Shown: piece by piece, positions 17,401 to 24,960 of the stretch | How positions within the stretch are numbered: position 1 is the first letter of the stretch | How the letters are laid out: each line of letters opens with the position of its first letter | Source: DASVHS01 sp038244815 | Lineage (GTDB): Bacteria; Acidobacteriota; Thermoanaerobaculia; Gp7-AA8 | DNA: 64,000 nucleotides | Direction of reading: 5' to 3' | Assembly: GCA_038244815.1 (NCBI GenBank) | Contig: JBBRTB010000003.1 | Coordinates: 193,478 to 257,477 of the forward strand | Position numbers and translations under genes: made by a program | The notes under the pieces: model-generated | Told to the model about the DNA's origin: nothing | Databases searched by the model: none | What the model saw: only the letters and a program-made list of their open reading frames with translations

Positions 17401-19040
17401 GAGAGTTGTTTGTCGTTGGGCTGTTCGAGGGCGTTGGTTAGGTAGATGCGGGCGCGTTCGTCAGTGCCAAACCGGTAGCCGGTCTCGACGAGCTTGAGGC
17501 CGATTTTCATGTGGGCGATGGCGTAGGGGGCCATCATCAGCTCGAAGGCGTGAAGGCGCGGGAGGAGGTGCTGCGGCACGTAGTCGTTCCACGCGGCGCG
17601 CTGCTGGGCGTCGGTGAGGCGCTGTTGCTGCCATTTCGCCCCGAGGGTGCGGTGGATGACATCGATGACTTCGACGAGAAAAGTGGCGGTGCCCGTGGCG
17701 GGGTCGAGGATCTGCACGAAGGGTTCGTCTGGGGAGATGGTGCGTTCTTCGCCAGGCTCGTCGGTCAGCGGCGGGAGTTTCAGGTCGGGATGCTTTTTCA
17801 ACATCTCGCCCCAGGTGGTGGTGTCGGCCAGGCCGTCTGCGAGGCCAAACTCGGTTTGCAGGAGTTCGTGGACGCTGCGGACGATGTAGGAGACGACCGG
17901 CTGCGGGGTGTAGAAGACGCCTCGCTGGATCTTGAGCTGTTTGTTGTAGGCGCTCAGGAAGTGCTCGTAGAAGTGGATGACGGGATCTTCCTGCTGGTTC
18001 CGGTCACCGAAGTCGCGAACGACAGCTTCCATGTTGGCTTCGTCGAGCAACTCGACGACGTCTGCTACCCCGAGCTCGTCAAAGTCGATCCCGGCGCCGC
18101 CGGCCTTCTTCTTCCGGCCGCCAATGTGGAGAAACTCCTCCATCAGCTCGCGCAGAAAAGGGTTCGTCCGCAGGTGCGCAGTGAAGTCGTCCGCCGTTTT
18201 CTTCTGCGGGTCGGTGATCCGCGCTGACAGGAGGCCGTAGGTGATGGTCTGCGCGTACATGTCGGCAAAGCCGGAGGCGTCGAGGTCGTGGACCAATGCC
18301 TTCCGGAATGCGTTCATCAGCCTCGTCAGCGGCCCGCGCTCAGTCTCGATCTTCAGCGCGGTGATGATTCGATCGCGGATGTTCCGCGCCAGCCCGGCGA
18401 GGTGAACCGATAGCTGCTTCGCCGTGCTGATGACTTCGCGGTGCGCGAGTGTGAAGGCGGAACGCCACTGCGTCCGCCAGGCCTCTGTGTCGCTGTCGTC
18501 GTCAGGCCAGGCGAGATGCTCGGTCAACTCGCTTGCGACGAGGTCGAGGTGGCCGGCGGTATCGAGGTTGTCCCAGCCGAGGACCTTGAGCGTCGGCAGA
18601 TCGCTCTTCTCCTCCGATTGCGAAAAGTGGGCGAAGGTGATCTGGCGCTCGTCCCCTTCGCCGTAGTTGGAGATGAACAGGAGATCGCCCATCGACCAGG
18701 CGATCTGTTCGGCCCCTCTCGTGGTGGCTCGTTTCTTCCTGACCGCCTGACTGAGGATCCGGCGGAGAGCGACGACTGGAAGCCTCTTCGGCTCGAACTC
18801 GACGAAGAAGATGCCCCAGGGCTGATTCGCCGTCAGAGGCCGGAGCCGCTTGATCTTCCGGATCTTTGCCGCGTTCTTCGCGTCGATTCCCAGTTCCTCG
18901 GCGGTGTAATCGTAGAAAAGATCGTCGACGTCTTCGAACGAATCCTTCTCGATCGGCCAGTTCATCTGGTCGCGGAGATAACTGACGAGCTGATGAAAGG
19001 TCTTGATCTCGCGAAGCGTCGCGCGATGGTCGATGGCCAT
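14472..19040 (-). CDS. Type ISP-like adenine methyltransferase fused to LexA/S24-like domain
   Basis: The 1522-residue product is probably the modification and target-recognition subunit of a restriction system. Residues 1-360 resemble the coupler of type ISP enzymes (FADMYAQTITYGLL at 258-271). The gamma-type N6-adenine methyltransferase follows, with motif I DPATGTATF (446-454) and motif IV NPPY (576-579). A target-recognition region runs to about 1125 (GGYQVCEKWL). Residues 1155-1300 align with LexA/S24: AAG at 1167-1169, Ser1206 in EGRSMEP and Lys1251 in TLKRY. After a Pro/Asp/Glu-rich linker come two tandem DUF3320-like winged-helix units (about 1380-1445 and 1465-1520). No nuclease or helicase domain is present. 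It abuts the RhuM-Fic gene (TAA directly followed by ATG). Confidence 0.85.
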   Translation of the reverse strand: MAIDHRATLREIKTFHQLVSYLRDQMNWPIEKDSFEDVDDLFYDYTAEELGIDAKNAAKIRKIKRLRPLTANQPWGIFFVEFEPKRLPVVALRRILSQAVRKKRATTRGAEQIAWSMGDLLFISNYGEGDERQITFAHFSQSEEKSDLPTLKVLGWDNLDTAGHLDLVASELTEHLAWPDDDSDTEAWRTQWRSAFTLAHREVISTAKQLSVHLAGLARNIRDRIITALKIETERGPLTRLMNAFRKALVHDLDASGFADMYAQTITYGLLSARITDPQKKTADDFTAHLRTNPFLRELMEEFLHIGGRKKKAGGAGIDFDELGVADVVELLDEANMEAVVRDFGDRNQQEDPVIHFYEHFLSAYNKQLKIQRGVFYTPQPVVSYIVRSVHELLQTEFGLADGLADTTTWGEMLKKHPDLKLPPLTDEPGEERTISPDEPFVQILDPATGTATFLVEVIDVIHRTLGAKWQQQRLTDAQQRAAWNDYVPQHLLPRLHAFELMMAPYAIAHMKIGLKLVETGYRFGTDERARIYLTNALEQPNDKQLSLIGFDALAHEAAAVNEIKRHKRFTVVIGNPPYSNYGQLNKNPWILALLNEYKRGLGERKLNLDDDFIKFLRFSQVCIDRSGTGLLGFITNHTYLDGVTHRRLRKSLMESFRSSRLINLHGSIKKAERCPDGTPDQNVFDIQQGVAIGVFTKSPDGPAQVFHCDLWGMREVKYRWLDKHSIRDTTWQEVIPTEDRFYFVPHNLASDSDYNDFVSIRDAFVEAATGFETARDHFAIGFTAQDLKTRLQDLVGSDPDAVIRSRWGLDDKRDWHLSTARARLRQLKDAFADIRSCCYRPFDNRTTHYNDFIVTWPRVKVLGCIDTKNPALVAARMVKGEEPNHFFVVNQPTEKIFISGKTSNNAFIFPLYQCEGGQGFLSTKSGSQGSERKLNLREAFRTRFMSKLGPADKNYDIEAVAADIFHYAYAVFHSPGYRSRYAEFLKIDFPRLPLTENVELFRAMARLGGELTALHLLESPRLAQRITEFIGGPNSAVEKISWSRDTVWVDKAQTTGFRGVREPVWNFHIGGYQVCEKWLKDRKGRTLSKDDLAHYQKIVVALSETIRLMREIDEVIEAHGGWPGAFQTEARPPAEKGSAPPFRIVADPPEEERYVTCVPLVPLKVAAGAFSESQHIVDDEWEWAEVKATHRLRPGMFVAQVEGRSMEPRIRDGAWCLFASPVTGTRHGKTVLAKLHRDADPESGSNYTLKRYESEKVQSEEGWEHARITLKPENPEFEPLVFDQSPEDSFAVIAELVEVLADATPEPEDDPTPEPEPDPAPRASRATSNPLQQQLISPPRRVAVAPTHGIFSTPPPRPSPTDDDSDARPVRIVDEFEVEDVLLHIRGIINSSDPIPRDEAIREITHALGGERVGSNVRDLIDSALTTASRRLIVETVGGALIPATRTIEDYHRDFLKTTLNAVIGHTWTDEDEAIRAATRHLGFNRTGPNIREAFKSAINGLIRQKELERNGRMLRRVSTS

Positions 19041-20072
19041 TTACGCGTTCTCCTGGTTGATGAGATTCACAACGACAGCACAGATCGTCTCCTTCTCCGC
19101 CGGCTTGCTCTCGGCGATCAGGAGCGTCAGGGCGACGAGGGCGTTATCGGCCAGGCGTTTGCCGCCGTCGGGGCGGTAGAGCAGGCCGTTGGCATCGAGA
19201 AACCAGAGGAAGAGCGAGGCGCCGATTCGTTTGTTGCCGTCGATGAAGGCGTGGTTCTTGACGACGAAGTAGAGGAGGTGCGCGGCCTTCTCCTCCACCG
19301 AGGGATAGAGATCGTTACCGTCGAAAGTCTGGTAGACGGCGCCGATGGCGCTCTCCAGCCCTTTGTCTTTCGGGACGGCGAAGAAGGCGCGGTCAGCGGC
19401 GGCCATGGAGGCGGTCATCCGGGCGATGGCCTCGTGCGCCGCTTCCACGGTCAGGATGAAGCGCGCCTCCTGCGTCGTTCCGCGGCTCTCGAGTTTCTGG
19501 TGGTCGTACTGGTCGAGGATCCGCAGCGCCTGCGCATAGTCGGCGATGACTCTCAGCAGCCCCTCGGCTTCGTTCCCGGTGAGAATGCGCTGCGCCAGCA
19601 CGCGCCCGATGACGTCGACCGCCGCCTGCAGCTCGCGCAGCCGTGAGACCTCGGCATGCAAACGCTTCTCGTTGATGCTGTAGCCGTTGACCAGGTGCTG
19701 GCGAAGGACGCGGCTGGCCCAGATGCGGAACTGGGTGCCGCGTTTCGAGTTGACGCGATAGCCGACGGAGAGGATGACGTCGAGGTTGAAGTGCTCAACG
19801 TCTCGCTCGACTGTGCGCGACCCCTCCTTTTGAACTGTTGCAAAAAATGCAACAGTTGCATCGCGGTCCAACTCGCCTGAAGTGAAGATGTTACGAAGGT
19901 GACGGGAGATCACCGACTTGTCGCGGTCGAACAGCGCCGCGATCTGCGCCAGGCTCAGCCAGAGGGTTTCGTCTTTCAGGCGGACCTCGAGCTCATGCCC
20001 CTCGGCGCCCGCGGCGTAGAGGAGGATGTCGCCCCCCTCGCCCTCGATGCGACGCCGGCTAGGCACGGCCAA
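19041..20072 (-). CDS. RhuM-Fic/DOC fusion protein
   Basis: The 343-residue product has an N-terminal RhuM domain (about 25-150), with LWLSLAQIAALFDRDKSVI (a helix-turn-helix-like segment) and VILSVGYRVNSKRGTQFR. A C-terminal Fic/DOC domain (about 200-340) has the catalytic motif HAFIDGNKR at 274-282. Fic enzymes transfer AMP or phosphate to protein targets; the full HxFxxGNxR core is present, so activity is plausible. RhuM-Fic proteins are common in restriction and defence islands, often between restriction subunits, as here. The target is unknown. The TTG start at 20072 leaves 57 bases after the helicase gene. Confidence 0.85.
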   Translation of the reverse strand: MAVPSRRRIEGEGGDILLYAAGAEGHELEVRLKDETLWLSLAQIAALFDRDKSVISRHLRNIFTSGELDRDATVAFFATVQKEGSRTVERDVEHFNLDVILSVGYRVNSKRGTQFRIWASRVLRQHLVNGYSINEKRLHAEVSRLRELQAAVDVIGRVLAQRILTGNEAEGLLRVIADYAQALRILDQYDHQKLESRGTTQEARFILTVEAAHEAIARMTASMAAADRAFFAVPKDKGLESAIGAVYQTFDGNDLYPSVEEKAAHLLYFVVKNHAFIDGNKRIGASLFLWFLDANGLLYRPDGGKRLADNALVALTLLIAESKPAEKETICAVVVNLINQENA

Positions 20073-20129
20073 CCCCTGGATCGGGCGAACTACCGAAGAA
20101 TCCTCGGTAGTTGGGGCAGATCGTCAGCA

Positions 20130-23100
20130 TCAGCCGCCGATCTCCATCCAGCACTTCAGCGACGGCTTCACGCCTTGCGGTGCATCGATCTTCTTGAGGT
20201 ACGTATCCTTGATGTGCTTTTCGATCTTCTTCCGAACCTCAGAGAGAGTCCTCTGCTCTGCCACACAGACGCGCGGGGTCTCGCGTGTCGATCGGATGCT
20301 CGCCAGGATCTCGCTCGGCTCGCCGAAGATTCCATCGTGCTCGGTGTCGTAGAGGTACCACTTCACCGTCCCCGCGGCCTCGGTGAACTCCCCTTTCTCG
20401 CGATCGAGCGCGGGAAGCGCGTAACAGAAGAAGACGCCGCGAATCCCTTCTTTCAGGCGCTCACGGCCGCTGAACGTTGCTCCGGGCAGGCTCTCGACGC
20501 GCGGCAGAAGGGTCGGATCCTCATCGAGCAGCCGCTGATACTCGAGGCGCATCTCCTCGGTCACGGAGCGGCTTCCCTCATAGGCATGGTTGAAGTCCCT
20601 CAGCGCCTCGTAGTCGTCGTCGGGGCGGAGAAGCTTCTTCCCCTCGATGCCGAGCGTCTTCGAGATCAAGAGGGTCTTCTCCGTCACTTTCGTGTAGAGC
20701 GTCAGAATCGCGTTCAACTCATCCGGCGGAAGGAAGTTCCAGAAGCTGACGATGCCACGCGAGGACGCGACTTCAGGATGGTCGGCGACGAGCTCCGCCT
20801 CGACGGCGGGGTCCATGCGGCGATCGACACGACCGATGCGCTGCATCAGTCGCACGGGATTCCAGTGGATGTCGTAGTTGATCATCCGCGACGCATCCTG
20901 CAGGTTGAGTCCCTCGGAGAGGACGTCGGTCGAGATCAGAATGCGGATCTCAGTCTCGCCTTCCGCCGCCAGTTCTGCAGAGCTGCTTCCGTTGTAGTAG
21001 GGGGCGAACCGGCGAATGGTCGTGGCCCGGTTCGCCTTGCTGCTGCTGTCGACTTCGGCGAGACCGTCGATTCCCGCCTCGGTGAGCTGCTTCATTAAAT
21101 ACTTGGCGGTGTCGGCGAACTCGGTGAAGATCAGGACCTTCTGCCCGGCAAGCTCCTTCGATTTGAGGAGACGCACGAGCTTCTGCAGCTTGTCGTCGTG
21201 TTTCGGCTGGAACCGCTTGGCTTCTTCGAGAAACTTCACGAGGTTCGCGAGATCGAGATAGGTCTCGTCAAGCATCTCATCGACCCTGTAATCATTGCGG
21301 TCGAGCTTTTCGAATCGGAGGAGCAATTCGGGGGGAACGATGTCTTCTTCGCGCTCGTCGTCGCCAGCGTTTCCCCAGAAGTCGATTTCGTGCTGCTTCA
21401 TGTAGCCGAGGATCTCCGCGTTCTGTTGCTTCCACCGCTCGAGGAGCCTCTTCTCGGGGTCGGTCTCGCTGTGGACCTCGAGAAAAGCCAGGAGCCGTTT
21501 CAGCAGACGCTCGCAGGAAAGCTCGAACGCGCGGACAGAGCTCTCGAAACGCTTGAGGAACTGCGTGCGGATCAGGCCGACGACCTGCTGCTGCCGCCCC
21601 TCTTCCAATGGATCGATCTCACGATCGGGGCCCTTGTACCAGTGAAGCGGGTAGTAGATGGCGAGCGTGAACAGCGGGTTCGTACGCTGGAATGCCTGCT
21701 CGAAGATCTCGAGAAGACGGCCATAGCTCTTGCGGATCGAGTACGCGGCGACTTGAGGAGGCTTCCGGTCGGGGAACGACGACGCGTCGCCGTGCTCGCG
21801 AATCTGGCTCTCGCGTGCGTAGCTTCGGCTGCGCTGCACAACCAGCTTGCTGAACGTCGTGTCGGCTGCAAGGAGATCCTGGGCGACTGCCATGTGCTCG
21901 GCGGCATCGGGCGCGTCGCTGCCGACCTTTTTCCGAAACGACTTCTCGAGTGAATTGAAGTGCGCGCGCAGGTTGGGGATGCCAAGCGTCCTCCCAAAAT
22001 ACGCGTCATCGCCGCGCGTGAAGAGCTCCGCCATGTGACGGAAGTCAGACAGGCGGTTGTTGATCGGCGTGGCCGTGAGCATGAAGAGCGTCTTCGGTCT
22101 CGCCGACTCCTCAAGTAGCCTAAAGAGCTTCTGGTAACGCGAAGCGTCGGGACCGTCCGGCTCTGTCCCTTTTCGTCCCGGATTCCTGAAGTGATGCGCC
22201 TCGTCGATGATCACGACGTCGGCCTGTTCGGCGATGCGCGCGAATCGCTCCGGGAAATCGCCACCGCGGCCGAGGTCCGTGTGGTTGAAGACGGCGAGAT
22301 TGCTGAAGTCCGCGCCGCTGAGGCGCGGCAGCCAGCGCCGAAGATGCGGTTCCCAGACGCCTTCTCTCGCGGCCTTCGGAGCGAAGAGAACGACGTTCTT
22401 CCGGTCATGCAGGATCAGACGCTCGATGAGCATCAATCCCACGAACGTCTTGCCGAGACCGACGCCATCGCAGAGGAAAGCGCCGCCGTGCTCGCGCGCG
22501 ATCTTCATGAGCGCCCAGTAGCCCTCTTTCTGATAGCGGTCGAGCTGGCTGAACATGCTCGATCGCGCGTCCTCCCATTCCGTTTCGGTCAGCTCATGCC
22601 CGCGGAAGTACTCATGCAGGGCGCGAACGTAAACCTCGAACGGTGAGTACTCCGCGACATGCCGCTCGATGGTCTGGAGGAACTCTGGGGTGACGTCATC
22701 GGCCTCTGCCCAATGCTGGTCGTACCATTCCTGGAGCGGGATGACCGGCGGGCCGACGATCTGCACGTTGAGTTCGACGTTGTCATTGAGTCCCTGCCAG
22801 CTCAGATTCGATGAACCGACGAGCGCGAACGCGCCCACCACCGCGGACCGAGCGTGAGTGATGTACGCCTTCGCGTGAAAACGCTCTTTCCGGTAGATGC
22901 GGCACTTGATTTGTCCCCGCCGGATCGCTTGGACAATCGCCGGAACGCCGGAGAGGAAGTGGTTTGCCTGCTTCTCGGACTCGAGGCTGCCGTCGAGGAT
23001 GACCTGAAGCTTACCAAGCGCCGCCGCGAACGCCTGCTTCGTGCGCAGCGTCGTCGTGTCGCCCATCAGAATCCGGATTTCATCCACCTTCTGCCAGGCG

Positions 23101-23258
23101 TCAGCGAGCGCGAGGAGCCCTCCGATCTCCAAGTGTCCTGTCGCGATGTCGAATCGCTTGGAGATCTCGCACCACTCCTTCAGATACGTGGAGACCTTCC
23201 AGCGTTCATCGCTGTTGTCGACGATCAGAAGCTCGCTTCCCGTCCGTTCATCAGCCAA
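20130..23258 (-). CDS. PLD-like/SNF2-family helicase, candidate effector
   Basis: The 1042-residue first gene of the defence operon has a TTG start with AGAGGGG seven bases upstream. Residues 25-200 form a phospholipase-D-like domain with one visible HxK (H128, K130) followed by GSSNLS at 148-153. A SNF2-like superfamily 2 motor follows, with Walker A DGVGLGKT (264-271), DEAH (352-355), LTATPINN (394-401), a long insert to about 700, and helicase-C with QRIGRVDRR (806-814). Such proteins are thought to translocate on DNA and cut it with the PLD domain, which would supply the nuclease missing from the adjacent methyltransferase. Nuclease activity is inferred; PLD enzymes usually pair two HKD motifs, so this one may act as a dimer. 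Confidence 0.85.
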   Translation of the reverse strand: MADERTGSELLIVDNSDERWKVSTYLKEWCEISKRFDIATGHLEIGGLLALADAWQKVDEIRILMGDTTTLRTKQAFAAALGKLQVILDGSLESEKQANHFLSGVPAIVQAIRRGQIKCRIYRKERFHAKAYITHARSAVVGAFALVGSSNLSWQGLNDNVELNVQIVGPPVIPLQEWYDQHWAEADDVTPEFLQTIERHVAEYSPFEVYVRALHEYFRGHELTETEWEDARSSMFSQLDRYQKEGYWALMKIAREHGGAFLCDGVGLGKTFVGLMLIERLILHDRKNVVLFAPKAAREGVWEPHLRRWLPRLSGADFSNLAVFNHTDLGRGGDFPERFARIAEQADVVIIDEAHHFRNPGRKGTEPDGPDASRYQKLFRLLEESARPKTLFMLTATPINNRLSDFRHMAELFTRGDDAYFGRTLGIPNLRAHFNSLEKSFRKKVGSDAPDAAEHMAVAQDLLAADTTFSKLVVQRSRSYARESQIREHGDASSFPDRKPPQVAAYSIRKSYGRLLEIFEQAFQRTNPLFTLAIYYPLHWYKGPDREIDPLEEGRQQQVVGLIRTQFLKRFESSVRAFELSCERLLKRLLAFLEVHSETDPEKRLLERWKQQNAEILGYMKQHEIDFWGNAGDDEREEDIVPPELLLRFEKLDRNDYRVDEMLDETYLDLANLVKFLEEAKRFQPKHDDKLQKLVRLLKSKELAGQKVLIFTEFADTAKYLMKQLTEAGIDGLAEVDSSSKANRATTIRRFAPYYNGSSSAELAAEGETEIRILISTDVLSEGLNLQDASRMINYDIHWNPVRLMQRIGRVDRRMDPAVEAELVADHPEVASSRGIVSFWNFLPPDELNAILTLYTKVTEKTLLISKTLGIEGKKLLRPDDDYEALRDFNHAYEGSRSVTEEMRLEYQRLLDEDPTLLPRVESLPGATFSGRERLKEGIRGVFFCYALPALDREKGEFTEAAGTVKWYLYDTEHDGIFGEPSEILASIRSTRETPRVCVAEQRTLSEVRKKIEKHIKDTYLKKIDAPQGVKPSLKCWMEIGG

Positions 23259-23475
23259 GCGAAAGCCCCTCTTCGGTCAATTCTTCGCACGCGCGACGTG
23301 TCGGCCGCGTTTGGGTGCCGCGAGGATGCCTCCGAAATTCACGCGTGCGAATTGATGGGGGTAGACCGAAGCGATACCCTACAACTTTGGAGAGCCGAAT
23401 GGAATAGATTCAGGATGGCTTTCCGTCCCGTCCCGAGACGGGACATGAGCTTGCGGAGTCGTAAGAAGCGCGGGT

Positions 23476-23763
23476 TTAGCTCGCATCCCAACCACATTCG
23501 GAGAGGCAATCGAAATCTGCCTCCGCCGCACATGTAGTTGTCGGCGCACAGGCGTGAGCGGTCAAAGCGATCACGACGCCAACCGCAACCGCGCTCTCGT
23601 TGCCAATGCCGCTCGCGACGCGTCGACGATGGACCGAGAAGCATCGAAAACATACGTCGTGATCCCGGTCGGCCCGAACGCGTCCGCGGTAACAGAACTT
23701 CGCCGTGTGAGTGCCGCATCTCTTGCAGATCCTGCCCAATCGGCGGTCGTCATAGATCTTCAT
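23476..23763 (-). CDS. Possible small zinc-ribbon protein, C-terminus doubtful
   Basis: From ATG 23763 the frame reads MKIYDDRRLGRICKRCGTH and then DVCFRCFSVHRRR. Two Cys-x-x-Cys pairs about 25 residues apart fit a zinc ribbon. After about residue 45 the sequence loses this character (ACAPTTTCAAEAD), so a frameshift or decay is likely. It lies upstream of the helicase gene on the same strand, separated by 217 bases that contain a short palindrome (23430-23444, GTCCCG/CGGGAC) but no other recognisable feature. Confidence 0.4.
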   Translation of the reverse strand: MKIYDDRRLGRICKRCGTHTAKFCYRGRVRADRDHDVCFRCFSVHRRRVASGIGNESAVAVGVVIALTAHACAPTTTCAAEADFDCLSECGWDAS

Positions 23764-23774
23764 GGCTGCTGCCT

Positions 23775-24035
23775 CTAGCTCAACTCCGCCGAACATTCCT
23801 GGGCCGTTTGCGATACAGCGTCAACGATTTCCTTGAGAAAACCTGATCTGTCGTAGAGAGGAACGCCGCTCGGAATTGGCGCCGCCGGCGCGTAGATGCG
23901 ATCGGTGATGATCGTTGCGCGGGTAAAGCTTGAGCCGCGTCCCGACTGATTGAATGCCTCTTGCCAACTTGCGACCGGCTCGGACCGTAGCCGCCGCTCG
24001 GCGATCGGCATCACTGCGGCGCTCAGCCGATTCAC
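23775..24035 (-). CDS. Possible protein of unknown function, start unclear
   Basis: The only in-frame start is GTG 24035 (86 residues, beginning VNRLSAAVMPIAERR). Protein-like sequence continues upstream in the same frame to about 24170 (DHYGNLQPVADLH, SDEEREILVDSI) without a start codon. The gene has therefore probably lost its 5' end or carries a frameshift. It resembles no family I recognise and sits between the zinc-ribbon frame and the HepT gene on the same strand. Confidence 0.35.
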   Translation of the reverse strand: MNRLSAAVMPIAERRLRSEPVASWQEAFNQSGRGSSFTRATIITDRIYAPAAPIPSGVPLYDRSGFLKEIVDAVSQTAQECSAELS

Positions 24036-24187
24036 AATACTGTCTACGAGAATCTCCCTCTCTTCATCCGACGGTTCAGCTCCACTCCAGCCGGAGGGCG
24101 CCTCGATGTACTTACGAACCTCTTCTTGAAGCGCGCCGTGGAGATCGGCAACAGGTTGAAGATTGCCGTAATGGTCGGCAGACGCGG

Positions 24188-24529
24188 CTACCTTGCGCGA
24201 TTCAGGTACGCGCTGACGTGCTTCTCCAGTTCCGGCACCTTGTTCTGGACCACGTCCCAGATGATCTCGAGGTCGACCGCAAAGTAGTCGTGAATCAGGA
24301 CGTCCCGGAGACCGGCAATGCGTGGCCAGTCGAGATCACCAATCTGCCCACGAATCGTTTCGGGAAGCTTCTTCGCCGCTTCACCGATGACTTCAAGGTT
24401 GCGAACGACGGCGTCCACCGTCTTGTCGTCGTTGCGGAATTGCTCGAGAGTCAGCGAGGAGGTGTACAGGCGGATCTTCGAGCACGCGCCGGCGATGTCG
24501 TCGACGAACACACTCGGGTCACGCCGCAC
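24188..24529 (-). CDS. hepT: HepT-like HEPN ribonuclease toxin (DUF86)
   Basis: The 113-residue all-helical HEPN protein carries the catalytic RX4HXY motif (RDVLIHDY) preceded by the family's NLEVIGEAAKKLP helix. HepT toxins are RNases neutralised by MntA, which AMPylates the motif tyrosine. Its start overlaps the MntA gene by 11 bases, the usual antitoxin-first order. It ends just upstream (in transcription order) of the doubtful 86-residue frame. Confidence 0.9.
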   Translation of the reverse strand: MRRDPSVFVDDIAGACSKIRLYTSSLTLEQFRNDDKTVDAVVRNLEVIGEAAKKLPETIRGQIGDLDWPRIAGLRDVLIHDYFAVDLEIIWDVVQNKVPELEKHVSAYLNRAR

Positions 24530-24806
24530 GAACCGCCTCGCGCAGGATCGAATCCCGCAGCCGCGGCTTGACTGCGCTCTTCATCACCAGATCGACTCGG
24601 CGGCCGAAGAGCGATTCGAGGAATTCCTTCAGGTCCATGTAGCGATCGAACGACTTCGAGCTCAGCTCCACCAGAAAGTCGATATCACTCGATTCGCTTG
24701 CCTCGTCGCGGGCAAACGAGCCGAACAGCGAAAGCTCCGTGACACCCAGTGTCCGGAGACGATCTCGATTGGAAGCGACCGTTTTTAGGATTTGATCGCG
24801 GGTCAT
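24519..24806 (-). CDS. mntA: MntA-like nucleotidyltransferase antitoxin
   Basis: The 95-residue minimal nucleotidyltransferase is started at ATG 24806 (MTRDQILKTV) rather than the longer in-frame start, because the extra N-terminal 17 residues are not conserved in the family. Catalytic motif GSFARDEASESSDID and downstream acidic RRVDLVM are present. MntA antitoxins add AMP to the paired HepT toxin. The pair is a complete MntA-HepT module beside the restriction-like operon. Confidence 0.88.
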   Translation of the reverse strand: MTRDQILKTVASNRDRLRTLGVTELSLFGSFARDEASESSDIDFLVELSSKSFDRYMDLKEFLESLFGRRVDLVMKSAVKPRLRDSILREAVRAA

Positions 24807-24960
24807 GGAGTCATGGTACCCCGGCCGAGAACCACCTGATCGGCGATCCTGTGACACACCGCGGTCATGGAGTCGGTCACTTCATCCGGAGCATGTCGGC
24901 CAACGACCTTACCCGGTCGAAGCCGGAGATTGCGCGGCAGCGGAGATTGCTTTGCTGCCG

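Noticed and set aside
12880..23258. Classification as DISARM, BREX or type I restriction
   Set aside because: No DrmA/DrmB, PglZ, BrxC, HsdR or HsdS genes are present; only the helicase, PLD and methyltransferase elements are shared.
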